From Caballeronia udeis (GTDB taxonomy: Bacteria > Pseudomonadota > Gammaproteobacteria > Burkholderiales > Burkholderiaceae), in assembly GCF_001544555.2 (NCBI RefSeq), contig NZ_FCOK02000044.1:1-64000 (forward strand): DNA of 64,000 nucleotides, written 5' to 3'. Under the pieces are notes generated by a model. It searched no databases. It was given only the letters and a program-made list of their open reading frames with translations, and had not been told where the DNA came from. How positions within the stretch are numbered: the stretch's first letter is position 1; each line of letters begins with the position of its first letter. This document shows positions 8,783 through 17,912 of the stretch, piece by piece. Position numbers and translations under genes: made by a program.

Positions 8783-10489
8783 ATGGAAAAATCATCTGAG
8801 GTCGCACAGACCCTTGCGACGGAACTGATGAGCTATGACCTGATCAATCAGCCCGGACTGAACAAGGGAACCGCCTTCACGGAGGAGGAGCGCGATCTGT
8901 TCCACTTGCATGGGCTGCTTCCGCCTCATATTGGCACGCTGGAAGAGCAAGCCGCGCGACGGATCAAGGTACTACGCAGTTACGAAACCGACTTTGAACG
9001 CTATGCGTATCTTCGGGACCTGCAGGATACCAATGAGACGCTCTTCTATTCGGTGCTCGTCAGCAACCTCGAAGAGCTGTTGCCGATTGTCTATACGCCG
9101 ACCGTCGGTGAAGGGTGCCAGCGCTTTAGTGAAATCTGGCGTAAGCCGCGCGGACTGTTTCTGAGCTACGCCAATAAACATCGGATTCCTGATATTTTCG
9201 CAGACAAACGATTCGATCAGGTTCGCGCCATTGTCGTGACCGACGGCGAACGGATTCTTGGGCTAGGCGACCAGGGTGCTGGGGGTATGGGAATCTCGAT
9301 CGGCAAACTGGCCCTTTACGTTGGTTGCGCGGGCATTCACCCGGAAGAGACACTGCCCATCTTGCTCGATGTCGGTACTAACAATCAGGAACGTCTGAAG
9401 GACCCGCTGTATATGGGGTGGCGGCACGAGCGTGTCACCGGGACCGAATACGACGAATTTGTCGAAGCGTTCGTGACCGCTGTGATGGCGCGTTGGCCGC
9501 ATGTGCTTCTCCAGTGGGAAGATTTTGCGGGCTACCACGCTGGACCGTTGCTTGAACGCTATCGCGATCGGCTCTGCACGTTCAACGACGATATCCAGAG
9601 TACCGCATCGGTCGCGCTGGCGACGCTCCTGGCGGCCATCAACGTCACCGGCATACCGCTGACTGAGCAGCGCGTTGCCCTGCTGGGCGCCGGTTCCGCC
9701 GGCTGCGGCATCGTCTCGCTCGTGCTGCGGGCCATGGTCGAGGCGGGCGCCAGTGAAGCGGACGCGCGCAGCCGCTTTTATGCGGTCGATCGCGACGGGC
9801 TGCTGGTGGACGGGATGCCGGGTATCACCACCTGGCAGAGGCCATTCGTGCAGAGCCGCGCGGCGGTTGCTAACTGGAAGAGTGAGTCGCCAGGCAAGAT
9901 CGGGTTATTCGATGTGGTCGCGAACGCGCACCCGACCGTGCTGATCGGCGTGTCGGGTCAATTTGGCGCTTTCACGGAACCAGCGATCCGTTTGATGGCA
10001 CAGCATGTTCAACAGCCGATCATTTTTCCGCTGTCGAATCCGACATCGCGCAGCGAGGCAACGCTTGAGCAACTCGTCACGTGGACGGAAGGGCGCGCGC
10101 TGGTTGGCACAGGCAGCCCGTTTAAGCCCGTCACCTGGAATGGCGTGGAAATAGCCAACAATCAGACGAACAACTCATACATTTTCCCTGGCATGGGGCT
10201 CGGCATTCTGGCCGTGAGGGCAAAACGTGTAACGGACGCAATGTTCATGGTCGCGGGCAAGGCGGTCGCTGCCATGTCGCCAACGGTGACCGACCCGAAA
10301 GGACGGCTCTTGCCGCGGGTGAGCCAGTTACGCGATGTGGCAATTTCTGTCGCGAGGGTAGTGGCTCGGCAGGCACAGCGGGATGGGGTTGCCACCTTTC
10401 TTGACGAGTCGGGCGTGGACGCTCGCATCGCGGAATACATGTGGACGCCGCACTATCGCCGCTATGTCAAGGGCGGTTCGGGAGGGTGA
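8783..10489 (+). CDS. maeA: NAD-dependent malic enzyme (oxaloacetate-decarboxylating)
   Basis: The 568-aa protein matches the length of E. coli MaeA and converts malate to pyruvate plus CO2 with NAD+. Visible family motifs are LPIVYTPTVGEGCQ (catalytic Tyr), GERILGLGDQGAGGMGI (malic enzyme signature), NDDIQSTASV (metal-binding Asp) and ALLGAGSAGCGI (NAD-binding Rossmann loop). The start has an excellent CAGGAG. It lies 122 bases downstream of the AEC permease, together forming a probable malate uptake and decarboxylation unit. The pyruvate formed could feed PoxB, encoded next. Confidence 0.93.
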   Translation: MEKSSEVAQTLATELMSYDLINQPGLNKGTAFTEEERDLFHLHGLLPPHIGTLEEQAARRIKVLRSYETDFERYAYLRDLQDTNETLFYSVLVSNLEELLPIVYTPTVGEGCQRFSEIWRKPRGLFLSYANKHRIPDIFADKRFDQVRAIVVTDGERILGLGDQGAGGMGISIGKLALYVGCAGIHPEETLPILLDVGTNNQERLKDPLYMGWRHERVTGTEYDEFVEAFVTAVMARWPHVLLQWEDFAGYHAGPLLERYRDRLCTFNDDIQSTASVALATLLAAINVTGIPLTEQRVALLGAGSAGCGIVSLVLRAMVEAGASEADARSRFYAVDRDGLLVDGMPGITTWQRPFVQSRAAVANWKSESPGKIGLFDVVANAHPTVLIGVSGQFGAFTEPAIRLMAQHVQQPIIFPLSNPTSRSEATLEQLVTWTEGRALVGTGSPFKPVTWNGVEIANNQTNNSYIFPGMGLGILAVRAKRVTDAMFMVAGKAVAAMSPTVTDPKGRLLPRVSQLRDVAISVARVVARQAQRDGVATFLDESGVDARIAEYMWTPHYRRYVKGGSGG

Positions 10490-10603
10490 TGGGTGGCTTC
10501 ATACGCGCGATTCCAATACGTAATCGTGCGAATCCTAAAGCACGCCCGGATGACCCGCGACACCATGATCGCAGGCAAACCGAGGCCCGCCGGCATACGT
10601 GCC

Positions 10604-10830
10604 AGCACGACCAGCCTGCGATCAACGAACTGGTGCTCTCGATCACCGATGACCTCAAGGTAGTCGACGCCTGGGCCGGGGAAGGCACGGTGATGTTTCC
10701 CGACGCCGCGGGCGAGGAACTGTCGACGCTCGCGCCGGTGCGCAATGGCGCGGGCTTACGCATGTGCATCTCGTACACGGTCACGGACCTGCAACTGCTT
10801 GAAGACCTGACGCAACGCCACGCGGGCTGA
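10604..10830 (+). pseudogene. possible 3' fragment of an acetoacetate-decarboxylase-like gene
   Basis: The frame reading NELVLSITDDLKVVDAWAGE then GTVMFPDAAGEELSTLAPV and AGLRMCISYTVTD resembles the C-terminal barrel strands of acetoacetate-decarboxylase-family proteins. The N-terminal half, including the catalytic Lys region, is absent, and the open frame further upstream overlaps the end of maeA with no homology. It is interpreted as a truncated relic, tentatively, from pattern memory only. Confidence 0.35.
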
Positions 10831-10861
10831 AGGCATGGCGCGAAACCACAGGAGGCGCATC

Positions 10862-10936
10862 TTGAACAACCCCCAAGCTTACTCGCGTTCGCTGCTCCCC
10901 ATAGCGGCGGATACCTCCATCGGGGAGGCATCATGA
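10862..10936 (+). CDS. possible 24-codon leader ORF of poxB
   Basis: A TTG codon 8 bases after a perfect AGGAGG opens a 24-codon frame (MNNPQAYSRSLLPIAADTSI, then GEAS). Its TGA overlaps the poxB ATG as ATGA. The strong ribosome binding site and coupled stop-start suggest a translated leader that helps initiate poxB. No function is known and the TTG start makes it uncertain. Confidence 0.35.
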   Translation: MNNPQAYSRSLLPIAADTSIGEAS

Positions 10937-12654
10937 GCACCGCAGCAGACTACCTGGTCGACGCTCTGACGCAAGCCGGCGTGAAGCGCATTTACGGTGT
11001 CGTCGGCGACTCGCTGAACGGCATTACCGACTCGCTCAGGCGTTCCGGCGAGATCGACTGGATCCACGTGCGGCACGAGGAAGGCGCTGCCTTCGCGGCC
11101 GGTGCGGAAGCCCATCTCACCGGCCACCTGGCCGTGTGCGCCGGCAGTTGCGGACCGGGCAACCTGCACCTGATCAACGGGCTGTTCGACTGCCACCGCA
11201 GCGGTGTGCCCGTCCTCGCGATAGCCGCGCACATTCCCAGCTCGGAGATCGGCATCGACTACTTCCAGGCGACGCATCCGGAAAGCCTGTTCAAGGAGTG
11301 CAGCCACTACGTGGAACTCGTGTCGAACGTTGGCCAGTTACCGCAGATCCTGACCCGCGCGATGCGGGTCGCGGTCGGACGGCGCGGCGTGGCGGTCGTC
11401 GTGATTCCGGGTGACATCGCGCTGTCGACGACGACTGCCGAGGTTGCACCTTGGCTGATACCGTCGACGCCGCCCGTGCTGCGTCCGGCCGACGACGAGA
11501 TCGCGCGTCTGGCCGATATGCTGCACGCGGCATCGCGCGTGACGCTGATGTGCGGCGCCGGCTGCGCGGGCGCGCACGACGAAGTGGTCGAGCTCGCGAA
11601 GCGCCTCAAGGCGCCTGTCGTGCACTCGCTCCGCGGCAAGGAGTCCATCGAGCACGATAACCCGTTCGATGTTGGCATGACGGGCATGGTCGGGTTCGCG
11701 TCGGGCTACGCTGCGATGAAGGCGTGCGACATGTTGTTGCTCCTCGGCACCGACTTTCCATACCGGCAGTTCTATCCGGAAGACGCAAAGATCGCGCAGA
11801 TCGACGTGCGTCCCGAAGCGCTCGGCAACCGCTGTTCGCTCGATCTTGGCCTGCTCGGCACGGTCAAGGACACGCTCGCCGCGTTGCTGCCTCTCCTCAA
11901 GGAAAAGACCGATTCGTCGCATCTCGACAGCGCGCTCGATCATTACCGGAAAGCGCGCAAGGATCTCGACGCGCTTGCCGAGAGCAATCCGTCGAGCACC
12001 ACGATCCATCCGCAGTATGTGACGCGGCTCGTGAGCCAGCTCGCAGCTGACGACGCGATCTTTACCTGCGACGTCGGCACGCCGATCGCATGGACGGCGC
12101 GCTATCTGAAGCTGAACGGCAGGCGCCGGCTGGTCGGCTCGTTCAATCACGGTTCGATGGCGAACGCGTTGCTGCATGCAATCGGCGCACAGGCTGCGTA
12201 TCCCGGCCGCCAGGTGATCTCGATGTCCGGTGACGGCGGCTTCACGATGATGATGGGCGACTTCATCACGCTGGTTCAGGCGGGGCTGCCGGTGAAAGTA
12301 GTTGTGCTGAACAATGGCACGCTGGGTTTCGTGGAAATCGAAATGCGCGCGTCGGGCTTCGTCGATACCGGCACCGAACTCGTCAATCCGAACTTCGCGC
12401 GCATGGCTGAAGCGGTGGGAGTGAAGGGCATCCGCGTCGAGAAACCGCAGGAACTTGAAGGCGCGCTCACGGCAGCGCTCGCACACGACGGGCCCGCGCT
12501 TGTCGATGTCGTCAGCGCGCGCCAGGAACTGATCATGCCGCCGAAGACCACCATCGATGAAGCCTGGAATTTCGGCCTCTTCATGATGAAGGCGGTGATG
12601 GATGGCCGCGGCGGCGAGTTGATCGATCTCGCGAAAGTGAACCTGACGCGCTGA
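10933..12654 (+). CDS. poxB: pyruvate dehydrogenase (quinone) / pyruvate oxidase
   Basis: This 573-aa thiamine-diphosphate enzyme has the length and domain order of E. coli PoxB, which decarboxylates pyruvate to acetate and CO2 and passes electrons to ubiquinone at the membrane. Residues 1-180 form the Pyr domain, with catalytic Glu50 in RHEEGAAFAAG; about 190-320 the FAD-binding middle domain; and 360-530 the PP domain, with the GDGGFTMMMGDFITL and VVVLNN ThDP-Mg motif. The C-terminal tail (AWNFGLFMMKAVMDG) resembles the lipid-binding end of PoxB. GGGGAGG precedes the start. Pyruvate could come from the upstream malic enzyme. Confidence 0.92.
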   Translation: MSTAADYLVDALTQAGVKRIYGVVGDSLNGITDSLRRSGEIDWIHVRHEEGAAFAAGAEAHLTGHLAVCAGSCGPGNLHLINGLFDCHRSGVPVLAIAAHIPSSEIGIDYFQATHPESLFKECSHYVELVSNVGQLPQILTRAMRVAVGRRGVAVVVIPGDIALSTTTAEVAPWLIPSTPPVLRPADDEIARLADMLHAASRVTLMCGAGCAGAHDEVVELAKRLKAPVVHSLRGKESIEHDNPFDVGMTGMVGFASGYAAMKACDMLLLLGTDFPYRQFYPEDAKIAQIDVRPEALGNRCSLDLGLLGTVKDTLAALLPLLKEKTDSSHLDSALDHYRKARKDLDALAESNPSSTTIHPQYVTRLVSQLAADDAIFTCDVGTPIAWTARYLKLNGRRRLVGSFNHGSMANALLHAIGAQAAYPGRQVISMSGDGGFTMMMGDFITLVQAGLPVKVVVLNNGTLGFVEIEMRASGFVDTGTELVNPNFARMAEAVGVKGIRVEKPQELEGALTAALAHDGPALVDVVSARQELIMPPKTTIDEAWNFGLFMMKAVMDGRGGELIDLAKVNLTR

Positions 12655-12696
12655 ACGGTATAGCTTCATTGCTTGGACCTTCAGGGGGAGATGGCG

Positions 12697-12975
12697 ATGT
12701 CGAGTGGTTTGCGCCCTGCGCGCCATGCGTGGGCGATCGCGATGTCGTGCGCGACGCTGACTGCCTGTAGCGACGCGCCGTCGGTCGGCGTGCTGGGCGC
12801 GTATTTTCCAGACTGGTTGTTCTGTATCGCGGGCGGCGTGCTGCTGGTCGCATGCGTGCACGTGCTGCTGTCGCGCAGCAGGCGCGGCGATTGGCTCACG
12901 CCGCCCGCGATCGTCTACCCGGCGCTGACCGTGCTGTTTTCGGTCGCGCTCTGGGTCGTTGGCTTTAACCTTTAG
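12697..12975 (+). CDS. ytcA: YtcA-family small inner membrane lipoprotein
   Basis: The product has 92 aa from the ATG at 12697, which is spaced properly from AGGGGGAG; the ATG two codons earlier is too close. A signal sequence ends in the lipobox LTAC, followed by two transmembrane segments (WLFCIAGGVLLVACVHVLL and VYPALTVLFSVALWVVGF). Proteins of this family precede MdtN-type membrane fusion genes, as in E. coli ytcA-mdtNOP; the same order is seen here. It probably assists assembly of the efflux complex, but its exact role is unknown. Confidence 0.8.
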   Translation: MSSGLRPARHAWAIAMSCATLTACSDAPSVGVLGAYFPDWLFCIAGGVLLVACVHVLLSRSRRGDWLTPPAIVYPALTVLFSVALWVVGFNL

Positions 12976-12996
12976 TCTCTAACCGATCGTCCGACC

Positions 12997-14097
12997 ATGA
13001 CCGCTGCCCACGGCACGGATGCAGGAAAGCAGCGTCCGCGAACCTGGCCCGCCATGCTGCTGATCGCGCTGGCGGTGATCGCGCTCATCGCCGTGATCTG
13101 GCGTGTGGATACCGTGCCGCGTACCGATGACGCCTATGCGTACGCCGACACAATCGGCGTCTCGCCCGAAGTCAGCGGCAAGATCGTGACGCTCGCGGTG
13201 CGCAACAACCAGGCGGTGAAGCAGGGCGATCTGCTGTTCGAGATCGACCCTCGGCCGTACCAGTTCGCGTTGCAGCGCGCGCAGGCGGCGCTCGCGCAAC
13301 TCGACGCGCAGATTCCGCTGACCCAGCGCACCGTCAATGCGCAAGGATTCAGTGCCGACGCGGCAAAGTCCGCGGTCGTGCGCGCGCAGACCGCCGCGAA
13401 GCAGGCAGGGGACACGCTGGCGAGAATGGAGCCGTTGATCGGGAAGGGCTACATCTCCGCGGACGAACTCGACCGCGCGCACACCGCGCAACGCGCCGCG
13501 CAAGCCGAACTCGCGGCCGCGCAAGCGCAGGCGCGTGAGGCGCAGGCGGCGGTCAGCAGCGTCGCCGCGCTCGTCGCGCAACGCGCGGTGCTGACCGCCG
13601 AAATCGCGACGGCGCAGCTTAATCTCGAATACGCGACCGTGCGTGCGCCGTTTGATGGCCGAGTCGTCGAGCTGCGTACATCTATCGGGCAATTCGTGTC
13701 CGCGCAAAAACCCGTCTTCACGCTTATCGATACGCGGCATTGGTACGTGGTCGCCAATTTACGCGAGAACGAGCTCGGCAATATTCGTCCCGGCACTCGT
13801 GCGACCGTGTACCTGATGAGCAATACCCGCATCCGTTTCAGCGGCTCGGTCGACTCGATCGGCTTCGGCGTCGATCCGCAGGACGGCGGCGGCACCGCAA
13901 ACGGTCTGCCGAATATCCAGCGCAGCATCAACTGGGTGCACGTCGCGCAGCGCTTTCCGGTGAAGATACTGATCGATCATCCCGATCCGCTGATGTTCCG
14001 CATCGGTACATCCGCCGTGGCCGTGCTGCAACCTGAACGTCGCGAGGATCGCGACAATGGCAACAACCATGCCACGCCCAATGGAGCGCCGTCATGA
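12997..14097 (+). CDS. mdtN: HlyD/EmrA-type membrane fusion protein, MdtN-like
   Basis: The 366-aa periplasmic adaptor has one N-terminal membrane anchor (residues 18-38), a first lipoyl half (TDDAYAYADTIGVSPEVSGK), a long Ala/Gln-rich coiled-coil hairpin (about 95-215) and a second lipoyl half (LNLEYATVRAPFDGRVVELR), then beta-barrel strands. It links the inner membrane FUSC pump to the outer membrane channel. Its stop overlaps the start of the next gene (ATGA). The operon order ytcA-mdtN-mdtO-mdtP is conserved with the E. coli drug/aromatic compound efflux system. Confidence 0.9.
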   Translation: MTAAHGTDAGKQRPRTWPAMLLIALAVIALIAVIWRVDTVPRTDDAYAYADTIGVSPEVSGKIVTLAVRNNQAVKQGDLLFEIDPRPYQFALQRAQAALAQLDAQIPLTQRTVNAQGFSADAAKSAVVRAQTAAKQAGDTLARMEPLIGKGYISADELDRAHTAQRAAQAELAAAQAQAREAQAAVSSVAALVAQRAVLTAEIATAQLNLEYATVRAPFDGRVVELRTSIGQFVSAQKPVFTLIDTRHWYVVANLRENELGNIRPGTRATVYLMSNTRIRFSGSVDSIGFGVDPQDGGGTANGLPNIQRSINWVHVAQRFPVKILIDHPDPLMFRIGTSAVAVLQPERREDRDNGNNHATPNGAPS

Positions 14098-16244
14098 GCG
14101 GGCTCGATGGCGTCGGGCGCCGTCTCGCATGGCCGCGGCCGCTCGGGCAGCTGGCAGCCTTCCTGCGTTCGGAGCTTGGCGGGTTTCCGGGGCGGGCCAA
14201 CGTGACCATGCGCTCCGTGCTCGGCTGCGCGATCGTGATCGTCGTGTCGATGACCTTACAGGTGCCCGAGCTGGCGTTGTCGCTCATAGCGGTGTTCTTC
14301 GTCACGCAGTCGAACATCGTGCTGACCCGCGTGGTCGCATTGAGTATCGTGATCGGCACGACCTGCGCGATCGCTTGCATTATCGGCATCTACAAGCTGA
14401 CGTTCGACTATCCGCTGCTGCGCATCATTATCGCGAGTGCCATCTTTTTTTGCAGCGCCTATCTGATGCGGGCCGTGGCGAAGTTGGGGCTGGTGTTCTT
14501 TCTCGTCTCGCTGATCGTGATTTACGCGCAGACCTTTGCCGATCTGACCGATAACGCGGAAGCACTGGTGCGTGACTGTCTGTGGGTGTGGGTAGCGGTC
14601 AACTACTCAGTTGTCCTGTCGCTGATCATCAACACGCTGTTTCTGCCGGCCGAGCCGGAGCGGCAGTTGCGCGCCGCGATGCAACGGCAGCTCGCGACGG
14701 CCCATGCGCGGCTCGCTGCCGTGATCGACTCGGATGCGCCGGCCGTGCGCATCGGCTCGCTCGATCTGGAGCGCGGCGCACTGGCGTTGCAGAAGCTGTT
14801 GCGCTTTTCGACCATGCGTCACCACTACAGCCCCGAGGATGAGGCGGCGAGGCTGGCCTGCGTGACCGTGGTATCGCGCATCTTCGAGGCTGCGGCGGTG
14901 CTGCCCGACCATGATGCCCATGCTGTCACGCACGGCGCCGGGCAGATCAATGCCATCCGCGCGGTGCAGGACGAACTCGTGTCGCTCGACCACGCGATTG
15001 GCGAGGACGCGCAATGGCTGCACTGGAGCGCATTGCGCCAGGTGCCGGTGTCGACCTCGATACCGGCGCTCGACGCGATGCAGCGCGCGCTCATCGCGTT
15101 CTCCGATGCCACGCGCAACGCCGTCGCGCCGACGCCGCCGGACGATGCCGCTGCGGCCGGTGCAACAGCGAAAGCGGCGGAGAAACCGGCCCCGCTCGAA
15201 CCGGACATCTTCGCGAATCCGCGCTACGCCCGTTTCTCGCTGCGTACGCTGTTCTCGGTGCTGATTTGCTACGTGTTCTATAACGCGGTGAACTGGCCGG
15301 GCATCCACACGATCATGCTGACATGTCTCGTGGTCGCGCTGCCGAACCTTGGCGCATCAAGCCGTCAAGGCGTGCTGCGGATCAGCGGCGCATTGATCGG
15401 CAGCGCGCTGGCGCTGTTCATGGTTGCGTTCGTGATTCCGCAACTGGAGAGCGTGACAGGGCTGCTATTGATGAGCCTGCCCGTGATTACGCTCGGCGCC
15501 TGGGTGTCGGCGGGTTCCGAGCGGAGCAGCTATGCCGGCATCCAGATCATGTTTACGTTTGCGCTGGCGTTGCTCGAATCGTTCTCTCCGCCGTCCGATC
15601 TCACCGAGATCCGCGACCGGATCGTCGGCATTCTGCTAGGCGTCGGCGTGGCGACCTTCATCCAGATGTCGCTGTGGCCGGAAGGCGAAGCAGATACGCT
15701 GCGTGCACAACTGGCCTCGGTATTGCGCAGGATCGCGGCGCTGGTGCGCCTCGAGGCGAACGCTATGTTCACCGGCCCGCGCGCGACGGATTCGCCCGAG
15801 GTGGTCGCAACGTGGGCCACGATCGCGGACTGCGAGATGGTGTTGGCGCGCGTCGCGCTCGAACCCGACTGGCGCGAGGGCGAGACGGCTCGTATCACAC
15901 TGCTGTCGCAGACGGTACTCGCGCAGAGCCGTGCGATGCTTATCGCTATCGAAGCGTTTCACCACGAGGCGATGATCGGCGCGTTGGCAGGCGCGTCGAT
16001 GGAGGGCGCAGCGAAGTTTCAGTCGGATGTCGCGGATGCCCTTGAGCGATACGGGTCACAGCTTGCGGCCGAGCCACCGGCCGCGATGACGCCTGCACCG
16101 ATCGACCCAAGTGCACTGCGCGTCACACCAGCAAGTGCAAGTGCGCTGGAACGGCTCGCGCAACAGATCGATGCAGCACTCGCCGGATTGCCGCGTTGGT
16201 CGGCGGACGAGCGTGCGTCCGGCGAATTCGCTAGTGCGGGGTGA
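14094..16244 (+). CDS. mdtO: FUSC-family inner membrane efflux protein, MdtO-like
   Basis: This 716-aa protein has two hydrophobic blocks, about residues 40-180 and 385-530, each of five to six membrane segments, separated by a roughly 200-residue cytoplasmic part. This is the fusaric-acid-resistance/AaeB/MdtO layout. Such pumps export aromatic acids and related toxic compounds together with a membrane fusion protein and an outer membrane channel, both encoded alongside. The second block contains the typical GALIGSALALFMVAFVIPQL. Translation is coupled to the upstream adaptor gene by a 4-base overlap. The substrate cannot be deduced. Confidence 0.9.
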   Translation: MSGLDGVGRRLAWPRPLGQLAAFLRSELGGFPGRANVTMRSVLGCAIVIVVSMTLQVPELALSLIAVFFVTQSNIVLTRVVALSIVIGTTCAIACIIGIYKLTFDYPLLRIIIASAIFFCSAYLMRAVAKLGLVFFLVSLIVIYAQTFADLTDNAEALVRDCLWVWVAVNYSVVLSLIINTLFLPAEPERQLRAAMQRQLATAHARLAAVIDSDAPAVRIGSLDLERGALALQKLLRFSTMRHHYSPEDEAARLACVTVVSRIFEAAAVLPDHDAHAVTHGAGQINAIRAVQDELVSLDHAIGEDAQWLHWSALRQVPVSTSIPALDAMQRALIAFSDATRNAVAPTPPDDAAAAGATAKAAEKPAPLEPDIFANPRYARFSLRTLFSVLICYVFYNAVNWPGIHTIMLTCLVVALPNLGASSRQGVLRISGALIGSALALFMVAFVIPQLESVTGLLLMSLPVITLGAWVSAGSERSSYAGIQIMFTFALALLESFSPPSDLTEIRDRIVGILLGVGVATFIQMSLWPEGEADTLRAQLASVLRRIAALVRLEANAMFTGPRATDSPEVVATWATIADCEMVLARVALEPDWREGETARITLLSQTVLAQSRAMLIAIEAFHHEAMIGALAGASMEGAAKFQSDVADALERYGSQLAAEPPAAMTPAPIDPSALRVTPASASALERLAQQIDAALAGLPRWSADERASGEFASAG

Positions 16245-16250
16245 TCTGCG

Positions 16251-17777
16251 ATGACGCGCTTCGCTTGCATCCTGCGCCGCCTTCCGCGCTTACCCTATGC
16301 ACTGGCCGCAAGACTGGCCGACCACTGGCTCGCCTCTCTCGCGCTGCCGTTGCTTGCCTCGTGCGCGATCATTCATCACGACAGTCCACCCGCCGCGATG
16401 ATCACACCGCAGCAGATTCGCCTCGCCGACGACATCCATCTCGCGAACGAAGGCTGGCCGTCGGCGCGCTGGTGGGAGCAGTATCACGATCCGCAACTCA
16501 ATACGCTCGTCGACCTCGCGCTCGCCCGTGCGCCGACGCTCGCCGTTGCGCGCGAGCACGTCTCGCAGGCCAACGCGCAGGTCGAGCTGATCCGCGCGGC
16601 GTCCGGTCTGCAGATGTCCGCGCTTGCCGAGACCGATCGCGAGCATGTCTCGGGGCACGGTTTCCTCAGCGCGTACGCGTCGCATGACCCGGCGATCGGC
16701 GCGTATGGGCCGTGGTATTGGACCGGGCTGGTAGGCGTTGACGCTCACTACGACATCGACATCTGGGGCAAACAGCGCGAACTCGTGCGCGCAGCAATCG
16801 GCGAGCAGAACGCACGGCGTGCAGAGGCGGCGCAGGCCGAGCTTGAGCTCTCGGCAGGCGTCGCGCAGCTCTACTACAGCATCCAGATCACCTACGCGAG
16901 TCTCGACCTGTTGCGCCAGCTTCGCGAAGTGCGCGCGTTCGAGTTCGACACGCGATCGGCGCGGCACGAACGCGGCCTCGAAGCGCTGACTCAGACCGCC
17001 CGCGCGCGCGCGCAGTTGCTCGCGATCGACCAGCAGATCGCGTCGAGCGAGGAGCAGGTCGTGCACGCGCGCGAGGCGTTGCGCGCGCTGGCGGGCGCCG
17101 GTCCCGACGACCTGCCGGCGATCGCGCCGGTGCCGCTGCCGGCGCCGTCGGTTTCGCTGCCGTCGACGCTGTCGTATGAACTGCTCGCGCGGCGCCCGGA
17201 TCTGCAGGCAATGCGCTGGCTGGTACAGGCGTCGTTCGACAAGATCGATTCAGCGAAAGCGGCGTTCTACCCGAGCTTCGATATCACCGCGTTCTTCGGT
17301 TTCAATGCGCTGCGAATGCGCGACCTGTTCACGCATTCGAGCCAGCAGATCAACCTCATTCCCGGCCTTACCCTGCCGATCTTCGATGGCGGCCGCCTGA
17401 ACGCGAACCTGCACGGCGCACGCACGGCCAGCAACACGCTGATCGAGCAGTACGACCAGGCGGTGCTCGACGCAGTGCGCGACGTCGCGCAGAGCGGCAG
17501 CGAGATCGACGACCTCGATCATCGCGTGCATCTGCAGCATGACCGGATCGACGCGTTGCGTTTCGCGAGCGACAGCGCCGAGGCGAGCTACCAGACCGGC
17601 CTCGGCGACAGGACGAGCGCGATCCAGGCGAAGGCGCCGGTGATCCAGGGGCGCATTGAGCTCGTGCAGCTTACCGGCGACGAGATCGAGGCGGGCATCG
17701 TGCTGACCCGCGCGCTTGGTGGCGGCTATCGCAACGAGGACCTGCCGGGCGACCTCGGCAGCACGAAGGTGCATTAG
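16251..17777 (+). CDS. mdtP: RND/NodT-type outer membrane efflux lipoprotein, MdtP-like
   Basis: The 508-aa TolC-like channel has a long N-region, a hydrophobic signal and a lipobox LLASC at about residue 38. Two outer membrane efflux repeats follow (about 75-270 and 290-490), with WWEQYHDPQLNTLVDLAL at the start and ELLARRPDLQAMRWLVQAS with the IPGLTLPIFDGGRL strand typical of NodT proteins. It completes the tripartite pump with the two preceding genes; the gap to mdtO is 6 bases. Substrate is unknown. Confidence 0.9.
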   Translation: MTRFACILRRLPRLPYALAARLADHWLASLALPLLASCAIIHHDSPPAAMITPQQIRLADDIHLANEGWPSARWWEQYHDPQLNTLVDLALARAPTLAVAREHVSQANAQVELIRAASGLQMSALAETDREHVSGHGFLSAYASHDPAIGAYGPWYWTGLVGVDAHYDIDIWGKQRELVRAAIGEQNARRAEAAQAELELSAGVAQLYYSIQITYASLDLLRQLREVRAFEFDTRSARHERGLEALTQTARARAQLLAIDQQIASSEEQVVHAREALRALAGAGPDDLPAIAPVPLPAPSVSLPSTLSYELLARRPDLQAMRWLVQASFDKIDSAKAAFYPSFDITAFFGFNALRMRDLFTHSSQQINLIPGLTLPIFDGGRLNANLHGARTASNTLIEQYDQAVLDAVRDVAQSGSEIDDLDHRVHLQHDRIDALRFASDSAEASYQTGLGDRTSAIQAKAPVIQGRIELVQLTGDEIEAGIVLTRALGGGYRNEDLPGDLGSTKVH

Positions 17778-17834
17778 AAGTGGGCGAGCGCGCCGGGTTC
17801 GTTGCTGCTGCCGGTCGACCGTGCAGGAGTCACG

Positions 17835-17850
17835 TCCCCCGTTCGGGGGA
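17835..17850. promoter_or_regulatory. CCCC/GGGG palindrome, copy a (upstream of mucR)
   Basis: TCCCCC-GTTC-GGGGGA is a perfect 6-base inverted repeat 62 bases before the mucR start. It belongs to a set of five similar elements in the window (see 18452, 19759, 23326, 31581) and is probably a regulator binding site. Confidence 0.6.
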
Positions 17851-17912
17851 TTGATCGCCATGCCCGGGCGATCCTAACGTAACCGATGACCCGCCTGCCA
17901 GGGAGCCCGGTC

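Noticed and set aside
11338..12861. 507-residue open frame antisense to poxB
   Set aside because: Long because of high GC; composition is Arg/His-rich and it mirrors a well-supported gene. Similar long shadow frames (25523-27310 and others) were dismissed for the same reason.
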